A program made the position numbers and the translations under genes. A stretch of DNA of 64,000 nucleotides from Bacteroidales bacterium (GTDB lineage Bacteria > Bacteroidota > Bacteroidia > Bacteroidales > VadinHA17), in NCBI GenBank assembly GCA_025454815.1, contig JALONR010000008.1:1-64000 (forward strand), given 5' to 3'. Each line of letters opens with the position of its first letter. Position 1 is the first letter of the stretch. Positions 51,773-60,729 of this stretch are shown here, piece after piece. The notes under the pieces were generated by a model. It was not told the DNA's origin, did not search any database, and saw only the letters and a list, made by a program, of their open reading frames with translations.

Positions 51773-54700
51773 TTAGAATGAAAGTTTAATGTTTCCTCCA
51801 AGATACCTCCTCGAGGGATCGGCAAAATCTTCACTGCCACCATCGGGATCAGAGTATTTGAAATCTTTGGCCCATAAGAGGATATTCTGCCCTATGAAAC
51901 TGACCGAAGCCCCCTTGATGAATCCCAGTTTGCCAAGAGCTTTCGCCGGAACCTGGTAGGTCAGGGATAATTCACGAAACTTCATGAAAGTCCTTTCATA
52001 TACATCATTCGGGTTTGCACTTCCACCCCAGGCACTGGTATTATGGAAATCAGTAATTGCCTGCTTGTAGGTAGTATAGACATCATTTGGAGCATACTCA
52101 CGTGTATCACTTGTGATGTTGCCATAGGTATCAAATGTAACCGTACCGCTAACCACCTTGACCCCCTCTCCGAGATAGTTCTTCGATCCCGGGGTAAGTG
52201 CATCAAGTTCACGCTCCGGTGTGATTGAATTCGGGTGCACGCCAATCTGCCACATGTAGCTTTCGGTACGGGTACCCATCAATCCGCCAACCACACCGTC
52301 AAATGACATGTAGAAACTGATGTTCTTGTATCTCAGGTTGGTGCTGAGACCCCACAGCCAGTCGGGGTTACTGTACCCATACAGAGAATTGTAGGAGCTT
52401 TTTACGACCCTGCCATTGTTCCATATTAGTTGCCCGGCATACTCTCCTGACGGAACATACAGATAATCCCTTAGAACAAATGCATCAGTGCGGTTACCCG
52501 GCTTTATCCAGGGTTGCTTGGTTGAATAGACCGAGTCAAGCTCAAGGTATATTTCCTTGTAGGTGGTCCAGTTGGCACTGAGAGTCCACTCAATATCCTT
52601 TGTCCTGACCGGAGTTGCACCCACTGCCACTTCCCATCCGCGGGTGGCTTTCACCTCGTCAGTGTTGACCATTATACCCGTGTATCCGGTTGCAGAAGAG
52701 AGCGGGCCCGATTTCAGTTCATCAAAAATGCGCTTTGAGTAATAGGTCACATCTGCAGAAATCCTGTTCCTGAACAGAATGCTCTGAATCCCGAGCTCTG
52801 TAGTGGTGTATGAGTTGGGACTGTATGAGTTCAGGTATATTGTCCTTGGGGCTGAGGCTCCGGTGAGATCATTCCATGTTGAGGGAGTGACCGTGAACAC
52901 GCTGTTGATGGTATATGGTGCAGGTGCACTTTTAGCCAGAGTATATGATGTTCTCAGCTTTAAGAGATCAATAAAGCTTTTGGTCGATTCCGGCAGAAGT
53001 TCCGAGATAACCAGGCTACCTGAAGCAGAGGGGTAGAAATATGACCTGTCAGACTTCGGTACTTCGGCGTTGGCCATCATTGATACCCAGTCATTTCGCC
53101 CTGTAAAATCAACGTAGACCAGCCTCTTCCATGAAAGAGCCAACCGTCCGTACAATGAGTTAACCTGGCGTCCGTATGTGCTCTCAGCCACGGCTGCCGG
53201 GTTCACCGATGCATTCAGTGAAAAATAGCCCGGTATTGAAATACCGCCCATGGTCTTGGCATTCAGGTTGTCATTCCTCTCAAAAAAGATGGTGCCGCCG
53301 GCCATGTATTCAACATCAAACTGATCAAAGAATGATTTGCTGCCGCCTAATAGGAAGTCGCTGTTTATGCTGAATCCTTTCGACTGGCCAGCCATGTAGG
53401 AGCCTTTCTGGCTTTCACCCCACGGATAGGGAATGCCGGGGATACCGCTGGTGTTTCCTGCTGAAGTGTAAGAACCCTTTGAAATCCTGAGCTTTCCACC
53501 CTCAACGAAGAAATCAATACCGGTACGGGCTGTAAACGTAAGCCATTTGGTTATATCATATGCTGCAGTCAGGTCTGCATTGAATATGTCACGTGAAACC
53601 TCATTCGTCCTTTCCCAGCGATCAAAATAGGGGTTGTTCTGCAACTTACCGCTGTACTGACCGGTCTCAAGATTATAACCGAAATGATTGTTCTGCACTT
53701 CACCGGGCTTCAGCCAGTAGTTATCCTTGTAATCACGTATGTCAAAATCGGCCGATGAAAAGATAAGGAGCGTATACATCGGATCATATGAAGTATACCC
53801 GTTTGATCCCAGGTTAGGTGATTCCCTCTTGGTATAAGCCATGTTCGAAGTAAGCCTGAACCTGTCAAGGTTAATGTCACCACCTATAGAGTATGAGTAT
53901 TTGTCAAGCATTGAGTTGGGATACTGCCCCTTGTTCTGTGTCCAGTTGAAAGAGGTGCGGAATGAGGTGTTTTCCTTATTAATACCGACACTTACATTAT
54001 TATTGGTAATATATCCGGGCTCGAGGAAGTTTTTGAAATTGTCCTTTCCCACCGGCAGATATTCAAAATCCCTGAACTCCTTGGCAATCGGGTCCCACTG
54101 CCTCTGAATTGACCCGTCCATAAAGGTTCCCCATGAGTTGTCAGAGTTGATGTCATATATATATGAGGTACCTCTTCCGTAAACGCTCTGCTTTTCGGGT
54201 ATGGCAAGGAATCCGGCATTGAACATCGTATGGGTGTTGAGATCCACCGTTACGCCGGTCTTTTCAGTACTCCCTTTCTTGGTGGTGATCATGATGGCAC
54301 CGTCACGCCCGCGGAAACCATAGAGGGCCGAAGCTGTCGCCCCCTTCAGTACCGACATCGATTCAATGTCTTCGGCAGGAATGTCATTCAGCCTTTTGTT
54401 GGTGTACGGAACACCGTCAATGACAATGATAGGATCTGAACCACGTAGCAAAATTCTTGGTTCAACGTTGAAATCCGTCGAGTTCTGCACCAGTATACCT
54501 GCCACCTTTCCGGTCAGAGAGGTTCCCACATCAACCCCGGCCACACTCTGCAAACTCTCTCCGGATACCTCCTGTACCGAGTAACCCAGTGCCCTCTGTT
54601 CCCGCTTGATACCAAGGGCTGTCACCACTACCTGCTCTATCTCCAGGGACTCGGGCTCGAGCTTGATGTTCAGGTAATTGTCATTGCTGACAACAAGTTC

Positions 54701-54958
54701 TACCGTAGTGTAACCGAGAAAGGAGAACAGTAACGTTTCTCCCGCCCTGACATCAGGAAGGGTAAACGTTCCATCCATGCCGGTTGATGTTCCCCGTGTG
54801 GTGTTTTTTATCAGCACGGAAACCCCGGGCATCGGTGCACCGGTTTCATCAGCAACTGTTCCGCTGATCCTTAAAGTCTGTGCCTCTGCGGCATATACCC
54901 CAATGATCAGAAAGAACAGCAGGAAAATGATTCTTTTCACATTTAAGACTAGTTTCAT
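51773..54958 (-). CDS. SusC/RagA-type TonB-dependent outer-membrane transporter
   Basis: 1061 residues, the normal size. The signal peptide ends near AEAQ (residue 27). A carboxypeptidase-regulatory-like domain (about 28-105, with GTVADETGAPMPGVSV) is followed by the SusC signature VVVTALGIKREQRALGYSVQ, the plug domain with DPIIVIDGVPY and RGRDGAIMITTKKG, and a long beta barrel ending in the short strand GGNIKLSF. It imports oligosaccharides across the outer membrane using TonB energy with its SusD partner directly downstream. Confidence 0.97.
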   Translation of the reverse strand: MKLVLNVKRIIFLLFFLIIGVYAAEAQTLRISGTVADETGAPMPGVSVLIKNTTRGTSTGMDGTFTLPDVRAGETLLFSFLGYTTVELVVSNDNYLNIKLEPESLEIEQVVVTALGIKREQRALGYSVQEVSGESLQSVAGVDVGTSLTGKVAGILVQNSTDFNVEPRILLRGSDPIIVIDGVPYTNKRLNDIPAEDIESMSVLKGATASALYGFRGRDGAIMITTKKGSTEKTGVTVDLNTHTMFNAGFLAIPEKQSVYGRGTSYIYDINSDNSWGTFMDGSIQRQWDPIAKEFRDFEYLPVGKDNFKNFLEPGYITNNNVSVGINKENTSFRTSFNWTQNKGQYPNSMLDKYSYSIGGDINLDRFRLTSNMAYTKRESPNLGSNGYTSYDPMYTLLIFSSADFDIRDYKDNYWLKPGEVQNNHFGYNLETGQYSGKLQNNPYFDRWERTNEVSRDIFNADLTAAYDITKWLTFTARTGIDFFVEGGKLRISKGSYTSAGNTSGIPGIPYPWGESQKGSYMAGQSKGFSINSDFLLGGSKSFFDQFDVEYMAGGTIFFERNDNLNAKTMGGISIPGYFSLNASVNPAAVAESTYGRQVNSLYGRLALSWKRLVYVDFTGRNDWVSMMANAEVPKSDRSYFYPSASGSLVISELLPESTKSFIDLLKLRTSYTLAKSAPAPYTINSVFTVTPSTWNDLTGASAPRTIYLNSYSPNSYTTTELGIQSILFRNRISADVTYYSKRIFDELKSGPLSSATGYTGIMVNTDEVKATRGWEVAVGATPVRTKDIEWTLSANWTTYKEIYLELDSVYSTKQPWIKPGNRTDAFVLRDYLYVPSGEYAGQLIWNNGRVVKSSYNSLYGYSNPDWLWGLSTNLRYKNISFYMSFDGVVGGLMGTRTESYMWQIGVHPNSITPERELDALTPGSKNYLGEGVKVVSGTVTFDTYGNITSDTREYAPNDVYTTYKQAITDFHNTSAWGGSANPNDVYERTFMKFRELSLTYQVPAKALGKLGFIKGASVSFIGQNILLWAKDFKYSDPDGGSEDFADPSRRYLGGNIKLSF

Positions 54959-55217
54959 AGGATTTGGAGTTTGGTTAGACTTAGCTGTTTGTTAAACTTG
55001 AATTCAAGTTACAACCAAAGATCTCATTTCTGCCCAAAGTATACCTGCACAAAAAGCCTACAAACAGCTATTTCCGGAGGTCGAGAAAAACAGGTCTCGA
55101 AAAGCCCATTATTCCGTGCCTTCAGATTATGGTTCCTTTTCGGGTGCATCCGGGACCGGCGGGCAGTACAGGTGTTTTGTAGTGGTAATGTAGGGGTAAG
55201 TAACCGGGATGTAGGGT
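54959..55217 (-). promoter_or_regulatory. Leader region of the SusCD operon
   Basis: 259 bp between the regulator gene and SusC, presumably holding the SusC promoter on the minus strand. A perfect 16-bp palindrome lies at 54995-55010. Sequences resembling the -7 element (TATACTTTG on the minus strand, near 55034-55042) are present but spaced imperfectly, so no start site is claimed. Confidence 0.45.
54995..55010. promoter_or_regulatory. Perfect 16-bp palindrome upstream of SusC, candidate operator
   Basis: AACTTGAATTCAAGTT is its own reverse complement. It lies 37 bp before the SusC start codon. A dimeric LuxR-type regulator encoded next door would bind such a site, but binding is only inferred. 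Confidence 0.5.
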
Positions 55218-57995
55218 CTATAAACCAAGAATGTAGTTTACAAGGCTCTCTTCATGCGGCAGATTCATCCTCTTACGGAGCCTGTACCTCCTGGTCTCCA
55301 CACTCTTGACGGATATGTTCAGGAGGGGGGCCATCTCCTTGGAGGAGAGATTAAGCCTCAGGTAGATACAAAACTTAAGATCATTCGGCGTAAGATCCGG
55401 GTGGAGTGTCCTCAGCTTATCAAGAAATCCCTTGTCAGTATCATTGAAAGCCTTGACGAATACTTCCCAGTCTTTCCTGTTGTTCAGGTTCCTGTCAATT
55501 AACCTGGCAACCGAATTCATATTATTCCCATTTGCCTGATTCGTTAACTCATTCTTGATTTCATTGAGCAATTCATTCTTTTTCAATATGTTCATCTTTG
55601 ATATTGCCAGCTCGCGGTTCTTGGCCTCAATGTCACGGTTGAGCTGCTCATTTCTTAATTCCATTATCAGTTTGTCCTTCTCAAGCTGTTCCCTCTTCAG
55701 CATCTTCTCATAATGACGGTTGTAGGCCATGTTTATGGTAAATCCGATAAGGACAAGCAGCAGGAAATAAACCGCGAGAGCCTCGTTTGACAGGTACCAT
55801 GGCCTGTTAACCCTGAAACTGTAGGAAATGGTGTTTTCAGTATAACTGTTTCCGATTCTGGCCCTTGCCATGAAAACATACTTTCCTGCTCCCAGATTCT
55901 CAAAACTCGATTCCGGTTCATGTGACCATTCGCTCCACCTGTCGGTATGCCCCTCAAGCTTGTACTGAAACCTGACATCCAGGTATTTACTGTAAACCGG
56001 AACAGAATACCGCAGGGTGATTATACCTCCATTGAACCTGAATACTCCGGCACTGCCGGTTTCCAGCCCTGTTAAGTTGTTCTCAAGGTCTTCAATAGTA
56101 ACTGAGTTCAGGCTGATCCTGTATACTTCATCCCTGTTTATCCGAGAAAGGTCTACTGTCAGATACCCGTTGGCTGTGCCAAGAAGGTATATATTGTCAC
56201 TGACCGGTGTTATATTCTCAAAACTCTGAGTTACCTTCCTGAGTTTGAGGGGTATTGGTATCGCCTCAATACGCGGGGTACTGGTTAAGTGATCAATTGA
56301 TGCGGAATAGATATTGTCATTCGAAAACCCCCATAACCTCCCTTTTCCGTCAGCAACCAGCTTCCCGGAAACGTACTCCTCACTGGTTATCAGGGGACTG
56401 AGGAGACTGTCATACACGAATGACCTTCCATGATCATCATACCTGAATATACCTTTCTCATATGCGTAAAGAAGATTGTCGTTATAAACAACCAGGCTGG
56501 AGTTCTTCAGATCTGAGGGGAATGGCTCCATATTCACCTCAAGCACCTTCGTCAGCGCCTCATTGAGCCTGAGCCTGTAGACTCCCTTGTACTCGTGGCT
56601 GACCCAGACCTGGTTCCTGGCATCCACTTCAAAAAACCTTGCAGAACTTGAAAAACCGTCAATGGTGTTGCGGATCCGCCAGGTGCCGGAAGCCTTCTCA
56701 AGCACAGATAACCCGTTATAGTTTCCCTTAAGCAGCATATCATCCCTCCCCGGCAATTCCTTGAAAGCCCACGTACCCGGGTTTTCATCAATCAATATCG
56801 CTTTTTCTCCGCGAATGATATAGGTCCCCAGGTGGTGTCCGCAAAGAAGCTCTTTGTCTTTATAATTGTATAAATCCCATACCTGGCCACTGGTGTTCTC
56901 AATAAACCTGAAGGGGACATTCTTACCTTCCTCCCTGCAGAACAGTCCCTGGTTGGTGCCCAGGTACAGATAACCCCCGAAAACCTCAGATGTGTAAACA
57001 GTCCCCAGTATACCGTCAAAATCATGGAAAACCTGTACGGGAGATGTGATATTGACACAGTTGATCCCGTTGTCAAGCCCTGCCCAGAGATTGTTGTCAA
57101 TGTCCTCAAAAAGTGACAGAACAGTGTTATTGCTTAGCCCGTTGGTCTGATCTATCCGGTAATCAATATAACCTTCAGGATTTATGTGAATTATCCCTTT
57201 GGGTATGGTCCCGATAACAAAACTGCCGTCTGATAATTGCAGGCCACAGAAAATACTTCCGTCAGAAATGAGATCGTTCGCCGGAATGTCCAACCTGACA
57301 GCCCTGTTTCCTTCCAGCCGGTAAAACCCTGATTCAATGGTAAGTATGATCAGCTCATTCCCAATGTCAAAAATGCTGATCACCCTTTTGTTCTTAATCT
57401 CCGGATCATCAATCAAAAGAACCGGAATGCCGTTTTCCAGCCTGTATATCCCCTGGCTCCTTACATTGAAGTAGATATTGTCACTGGTCCTGAATGCCCT
57501 GTAAATATTCTTGTCAGGATCAACTATCCTGAATTTTTCAGTGACAGGATTGAAGAAATACAATTTGGCACTTGACTGAAAAACAACCCATTCATTGAAT
57601 TCGTGGATAGTCCAGATCTGATCATCATCCTTCAGGTTCTCCTCCATAAAAGGAAGAAGAGATGTATATTCCAGCTTTCCGTACCGGTTGCGAAGCCAGT
57701 ATCCAAACTCCATGTAAGAACCGGAATATATCCTGTTGCCTATTGCTTTTACACACCTGATGATGGTGTTGTTGGGAGAAGGGTACAGATTCCATTCTGA
57801 CCCGTTGAATTCCAGCAGTCCCCTGTTGTTGGCAACATAGATGAACCTGTCTTCGGCCTGGGTAATCTGCCAGTTCTGGTTGTCAGCCCCGTAATCCTCA
57901 GGAGTGAAAACGCGGATCGGGGGCAATGCCTGTCCGTTTGCAACCTGCAGAGGTAATAAGAAATAAACTGCCAGTATCTGTATCCACGCCTTCAA
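55218..57995 (-). CDS. Transmembrane propeller/Y_Y_Y sensor with C-terminal LuxR-type HTH (locus regulator)
   Basis: A one-piece sensor and regulator. Start chosen at TTG (57995), which gives a good signal peptide (KAWIQILAVYFLLPLQVANGQ-like, ending about residue 22). The first ATG (58151) would overlap the upstream gene by 65 bp. A periplasmic region of two-component-regulator propeller repeats (about 25-620) and a Y_Y_Y domain (about 650-740) are followed by one helix (AVYFLLLVLIGFTINMAY), a coiled coil, and an HTH ending in APLLNISVKSVETRRYRLRKRM. No kinase domain. It should sense an oligosaccharide and activate SusCD and the enzymes. Confidence 0.88.
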   Translation of the reverse strand: MKAWIQILAVYFLLPLQVANGQALPPIRVFTPEDYGADNQNWQITQAEDRFIYVANNRGLLEFNGSEWNLYPSPNNTIIRCVKAIGNRIYSGSYMEFGYWLRNRYGKLEYTSLLPFMEENLKDDDQIWTIHEFNEWVVFQSSAKLYFFNPVTEKFRIVDPDKNIYRAFRTSDNIYFNVRSQGIYRLENGIPVLLIDDPEIKNKRVISIFDIGNELIILTIESGFYRLEGNRAVRLDIPANDLISDGSIFCGLQLSDGSFVIGTIPKGIIHINPEGYIDYRIDQTNGLSNNTVLSLFEDIDNNLWAGLDNGINCVNITSPVQVFHDFDGILGTVYTSEVFGGYLYLGTNQGLFCREEGKNVPFRFIENTSGQVWDLYNYKDKELLCGHHLGTYIIRGEKAILIDENPGTWAFKELPGRDDMLLKGNYNGLSVLEKASGTWRIRNTIDGFSSSARFFEVDARNQVWVSHEYKGVYRLRLNEALTKVLEVNMEPFPSDLKNSSLVVYNDNLLYAYEKGIFRYDDHGRSFVYDSLLSPLITSEEYVSGKLVADGKGRLWGFSNDNIYSASIDHLTSTPRIEAIPIPLKLRKVTQSFENITPVSDNIYLLGTANGYLTVDLSRINRDEVYRISLNSVTIEDLENNLTGLETGSAGVFRFNGGIITLRYSVPVYSKYLDVRFQYKLEGHTDRWSEWSHEPESSFENLGAGKYVFMARARIGNSYTENTISYSFRVNRPWYLSNEALAVYFLLLVLIGFTINMAYNRHYEKMLKREQLEKDKLIMELRNEQLNRDIEAKNRELAISKMNILKKNELLNEIKNELTNQANGNNMNSVARLIDRNLNNRKDWEVFVKAFNDTDKGFLDKLRTLHPDLTPNDLKFCIYLRLNLSSKEMAPLLNISVKSVETRRYRLRKRMNLPHEESLVNYILGL

Positions 57996-58086
57996 GACTC
58001 GGTATATTTTATTCGGGGCCTGAGTGTTGATTACCGGTCCCGATAACAAATTTAACGAATCTTTTTGTTGCCAGGCAGATATCCGG

Positions 58087-58611
58087 TTATTCCGTACGGT
58101 GAAAATAAACGTGGAATAACTCAGCGGCCTCCTGCTCAAGCCAGTGATCAATCTTAAGGCTTGAGGCCTTCTCTATCAGCGGTGCGGGAACGAACGGGGC
58201 AATAACCCTGTAGATCACCCCGGGTTCCAGCCTGTTCAGGTCAGCCATCACCTGGTTCACCGGCTGTTCTCCTGCAGCAAGCATCGGTCTGATGTCAGTC
58301 TCCTGCTTCACCAGGCCATGGTCAAACCAGCCGGGCCTCACAGTGTTGATCTCCTGTTCGGCAGCCCCGGCAATCAGATCCTGCCCCACCTCTTTGCGCA
58401 ACACGTTGATAAGTTCCTCCACCTTCACGTTGCCAATTACAGCTGCCTGCTGAAGGGTGGCTATCCTTGCCACCGTCTTGCGCAGTACCGGGTTCCTTAG
58501 CTTCTCAAAGGCAGGAACATAGTCTATCAGTGTTTCCTCAAGCTGCGGGTATGCCTCAATCAGCGCCAGCACCTTCGTCTTCGGACTTATAATGATTTTG
58601 TTCTGATCCAT
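58087..58611 (-). CDS. DUF1858/DUF2249 two-domain protein
   Basis: 174 residues. Residues about 5-70 fit DUF1858 (PKTKVLALIEAYPQLEETLI ... PAFEKLRNPVLRKTVARIATL). Residues about 100-170 fit DUF2249 (TDIRPMLAAGEQPVNQVMADLNRLEPGV then IYRVIAPFVPAPLIEKA). Both domains often occur with hemerythrin or nitric-oxide-related proteins. It starts 2 bp after the DUF438 protein ends, so the two are co-translated. A role in iron-sulfur repair or NO response is inferred from family context. Confidence 0.85.
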   Translation of the reverse strand: MDQNKIIISPKTKVLALIEAYPQLEETLIDYVPAFEKLRNPVLRKTVARIATLQQAAVIGNVKVEELINVLRKEVGQDLIAGAAEQEINTVRPGWFDHGLVKQETDIRPMLAAGEQPVNQVMADLNRLEPGVIYRVIAPFVPAPLIEKASSLKIDHWLEQEAAELFHVYFHRTE

Positions 58612-58613
58612 GG

Positions 58614-59846
58614 TTATCCGGTATATGATAATATCCTCTGCTCACCTTCAAGCTCCCTGTATGGTGTGACATTGTGCGATACCTCAAGTGTACCGAGGTA
58701 CTCACCCTTTTCATTCCGGAGGGCGAAGTATTCAATGTGTATCATCTTTCCGCCGATGTTAATCCAGAAGGGCGCCCTCGAAGCCTTGCCCGACCTGAAA
58801 TCCTCTATGATCTTGTCAACTATATGCGCACTGGCAGGAGGATGGCAATGCCTCACATCCCTGTTCAGGATGGCCCTGTTCCGCTGGAAAATCCTCTCTT
58901 CGCCCTGCGAAAAATACTTCACCTTGTCATTGCGGTCAACAAACGTCATATCTATAGGGAGCCTGTTAAGCAAGGCAAGCAACTCCTCAACCGAAAAGCT
59001 GCCGGAGGGAAGCTGCACCGTGTCAGCCGTTTTGTTCATCTCCTGAAGTGTCTCTTCCTGCGCCCATGCCGGCTTCCATGTCACCTTCGGGTCATAGAGA
59101 CAGTATCCTATCTCGAGCGACTGCCTCTGGATTGCATACCAGTCAGCCTCAGTGATATTGTCGAGAGCCATCGGAAGCAGTATCTCCTCTTCCTTGGTGG
59201 TCATATCCTTTACTCCCCTGGCGGCAGGAAGGAGCACTATCTCAGCTGCTGCGACCAGCTCCTCGCGGGTTATTTCACCGGTGCGAAGGAGTTCGATGCT
59301 GCCCTTAATGAGCTCCCTGATCTCATCGTGCTTGCCCCACATTACCTTGGGCGGACCGGTGATGCCCTGCTTTTCAAGATAAGGGAAGACCAGGTATTCC
59401 TTGCGCTGGTAGTGCTTGTCAACATCCCACAGGCTGTTGAACAGCCCGGTCAGCCTGAATATCTCAGTATCTTTTACCGGACCGTTATCGTAACTGATGG
59501 CCGAGACCAGGTTCTCAATCTCCGAAACAACCTTTCTTAGCTCCCTGTTTTCATTGATGAGCACATCCACCGGGTGACCCTCCGGGATCTTCTTTGCCGC
59601 CGAGAGGTCCACGTTGCCATGAAGCACTGCAGAGTGTGCGTCGCAGAGCCTCAGAACCTCCTCCTCCGGGAGACCTTCGCTGATCAGCTCCTGTTCAACC
59701 TCCACAACCTCTCCGTAGGGAATCTGACTGAGGGTGTTTAGGAGATCCTCCCGCACCTTCTCTTCGGCTTCGCCCTGATGAAGTCTCATTATCAGCGTCT
59801 TAAGCCGCTTCTTTCTTTCCGATGAATTGTTGATGAGTTCGCTCAT
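58614..59846 (-). CDS. DUF438 hemerythrin-PAS protein (NO/redox-associated)
   Basis: Start chosen at MSELINNS (59846), the usual N-terminus of DUF438 proteins; a longer frame from 59921 adds an unusual leader. The ~410-residue protein has DUF438 (about 5-70), a hemerythrin HHE region (DKHYQRKEYLVFPYLE, GKHDEIRELI, TTKEEEILLPMALDNI) with its His/Glu iron ligands, and a C-terminal PAS-like domain (about 290-405) with FVDRNDKVKYFSQGEERIF and HCHPPAS. A di-iron sensor or repair protein is likely. The partner gene is 2 bp downstream. Confidence 0.9.
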   Translation of the reverse strand: MSELINNSSERKKRLKTLIMRLHQGEAEEKVREDLLNTLSQIPYGEVVEVEQELISEGLPEEEVLRLCDAHSAVLHGNVDLSAAKKIPEGHPVDVLINENRELRKVVSEIENLVSAISYDNGPVKDTEIFRLTGLFNSLWDVDKHYQRKEYLVFPYLEKQGITGPPKVMWGKHDEIRELIKGSIELLRTGEITREELVAAAEIVLLPAARGVKDMTTKEEEILLPMALDNITEADWYAIQRQSLEIGYCLYDPKVTWKPAWAQEETLQEMNKTADTVQLPSGSFSVEELLALLNRLPIDMTFVDRNDKVKYFSQGEERIFQRNRAILNRDVRHCHPPASAHIVDKIIEDFRSGKASRAPFWINIGGKMIHIEYFALRNEKGEYLGTLEVSHNVTPYRELEGEQRILSYTG

Positions 59847-59974
59847 GGTTACAGGTTTATGTTCTTTAAACAAAGTTAGCAGCTTATCGTTTAAAGTCAA
59901 ATCCTGCGAGGCGCCTGCCACCGTTTTTTATCTGCGGCGGAGCATTTCCTTGGGCAGATGTGGCGCACTTCAGC

Positions 59975-60187
59975 AGGCGGCAATGCCGGCTTCGTCAAAG
60001 GTGCAGTTCAGTCCGCCGGCGTTTGTCTGCGTTCTGCATCCGGGTAGGCGGTAATGCCGGCTTCGTCAAAGGTGCAGTTCAGTTCGCCGGCGTTTGTCTG
60101 AGCTCTGCATCCGGGTAGGCGGCAATGCCGGCTTCGTCAAAGGTGCAGTTCAGCCAGTCGCCGTTTATCTCAGCGCCGCACTTCCTG
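59975..60187 (-). repeat. 71-bp tandem repeat at the 3' end of the GNAT gene
   Basis: Units start at 59975, 60046 and 60117. Units one and two are nearly identical; the third, in the coding region, is diverged in its second half. Each contains AATGCCGGCTTCGTCAAAGG. The gene's stop (60079) lies inside the second unit. Because 71 is not a multiple of three, a change of copy number would shift or cut the C-terminus. Confidence 0.92.
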
Positions 60188-60570
60188 TAAAAGCTGATGG
60201 CTGTCTCATTCCAGTCGAGCACCTGCCAGCGCACCCGCTTACAGTTTTCGTACTTCGCCTCCTGCATTACCCTGTTCATGAGTGCCGATCCTATTTTAAG
60301 ACCCCTGTACTGCCTGCTGACAATAATATCCTCGAGGTAAATTGATTTTCCCACCCAGGTAAAATAGGCGAAGAAATAAAGGGCCATCCCTACAATGCCC
60401 TGCTCAGCGCTTTCGGCAACGAAACAGCGGAAGTGATCCTTCTCCCCACGCATCTGTTCCACGGTATTGGTCACAGCATCCGGCGACCGCTCATACCCCG
60501 CCAGTTCCTTTATGAGCGCCAGGATGGCCGGGAAATCTTCCTCTGCTGCTCTCCTGATGGTAAACTTCAT
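60079..60570 (-). CDS. GNAT N-acetyltransferase (diamine/spermidine acetyltransferase-like)
   Basis: Start chosen at MKFTIRRA (60570), matching the usual MxFTIRxAxxxD start of the spermidine/diamine acetyltransferase-like GNATs; an earlier Met at 60582 is possible. The ~163-residue protein has IKELAGYERSPD near the N-terminus, YLEDIIVSRQYRGLKIGSALM (acetyl-CoA site) and a late DWNETAISFYRKCGAE. It acetylates an amine, likely a diamine or polyamine. The C-terminal tail (from about FDEAGIAAYPDAE) is coded by a tandemly repeated segment and may be recent. Confidence 0.88.
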   Translation of the reverse strand: MKFTIRRAAEEDFPAILALIKELAGYERSPDAVTNTVEQMRGEKDHFRCFVAESAEQGIVGMALYFFAYFTWVGKSIYLEDIIVSRQYRGLKIGSALMNRVMQEAKYENCKRVRWQVLDWNETAISFYRKCGAEINGDWLNCTFDEAGIAAYPDAELRQTPAN

Positions 60571-60729
60571 AATCTCTGACAATTACCTGTTATTATTATT
60601 TATGCCTGATATTTGCAGGCTCCTGATTACTTTGATTCCGGGGCCGAATTCTCCTTCAATGATCCGCAGCATTTGTTTCAGCCGTCCTTAACGGGTAACG
60701 CTTAGTACGTGGTCGAAGGCCGTTCTGGC

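Noticed and set aside
58674-59540. 288-codon plus-strand reading frame
   Set aside because: Opposite the DUF438/hemerythrin gene with clear motifs; antisense shadow.
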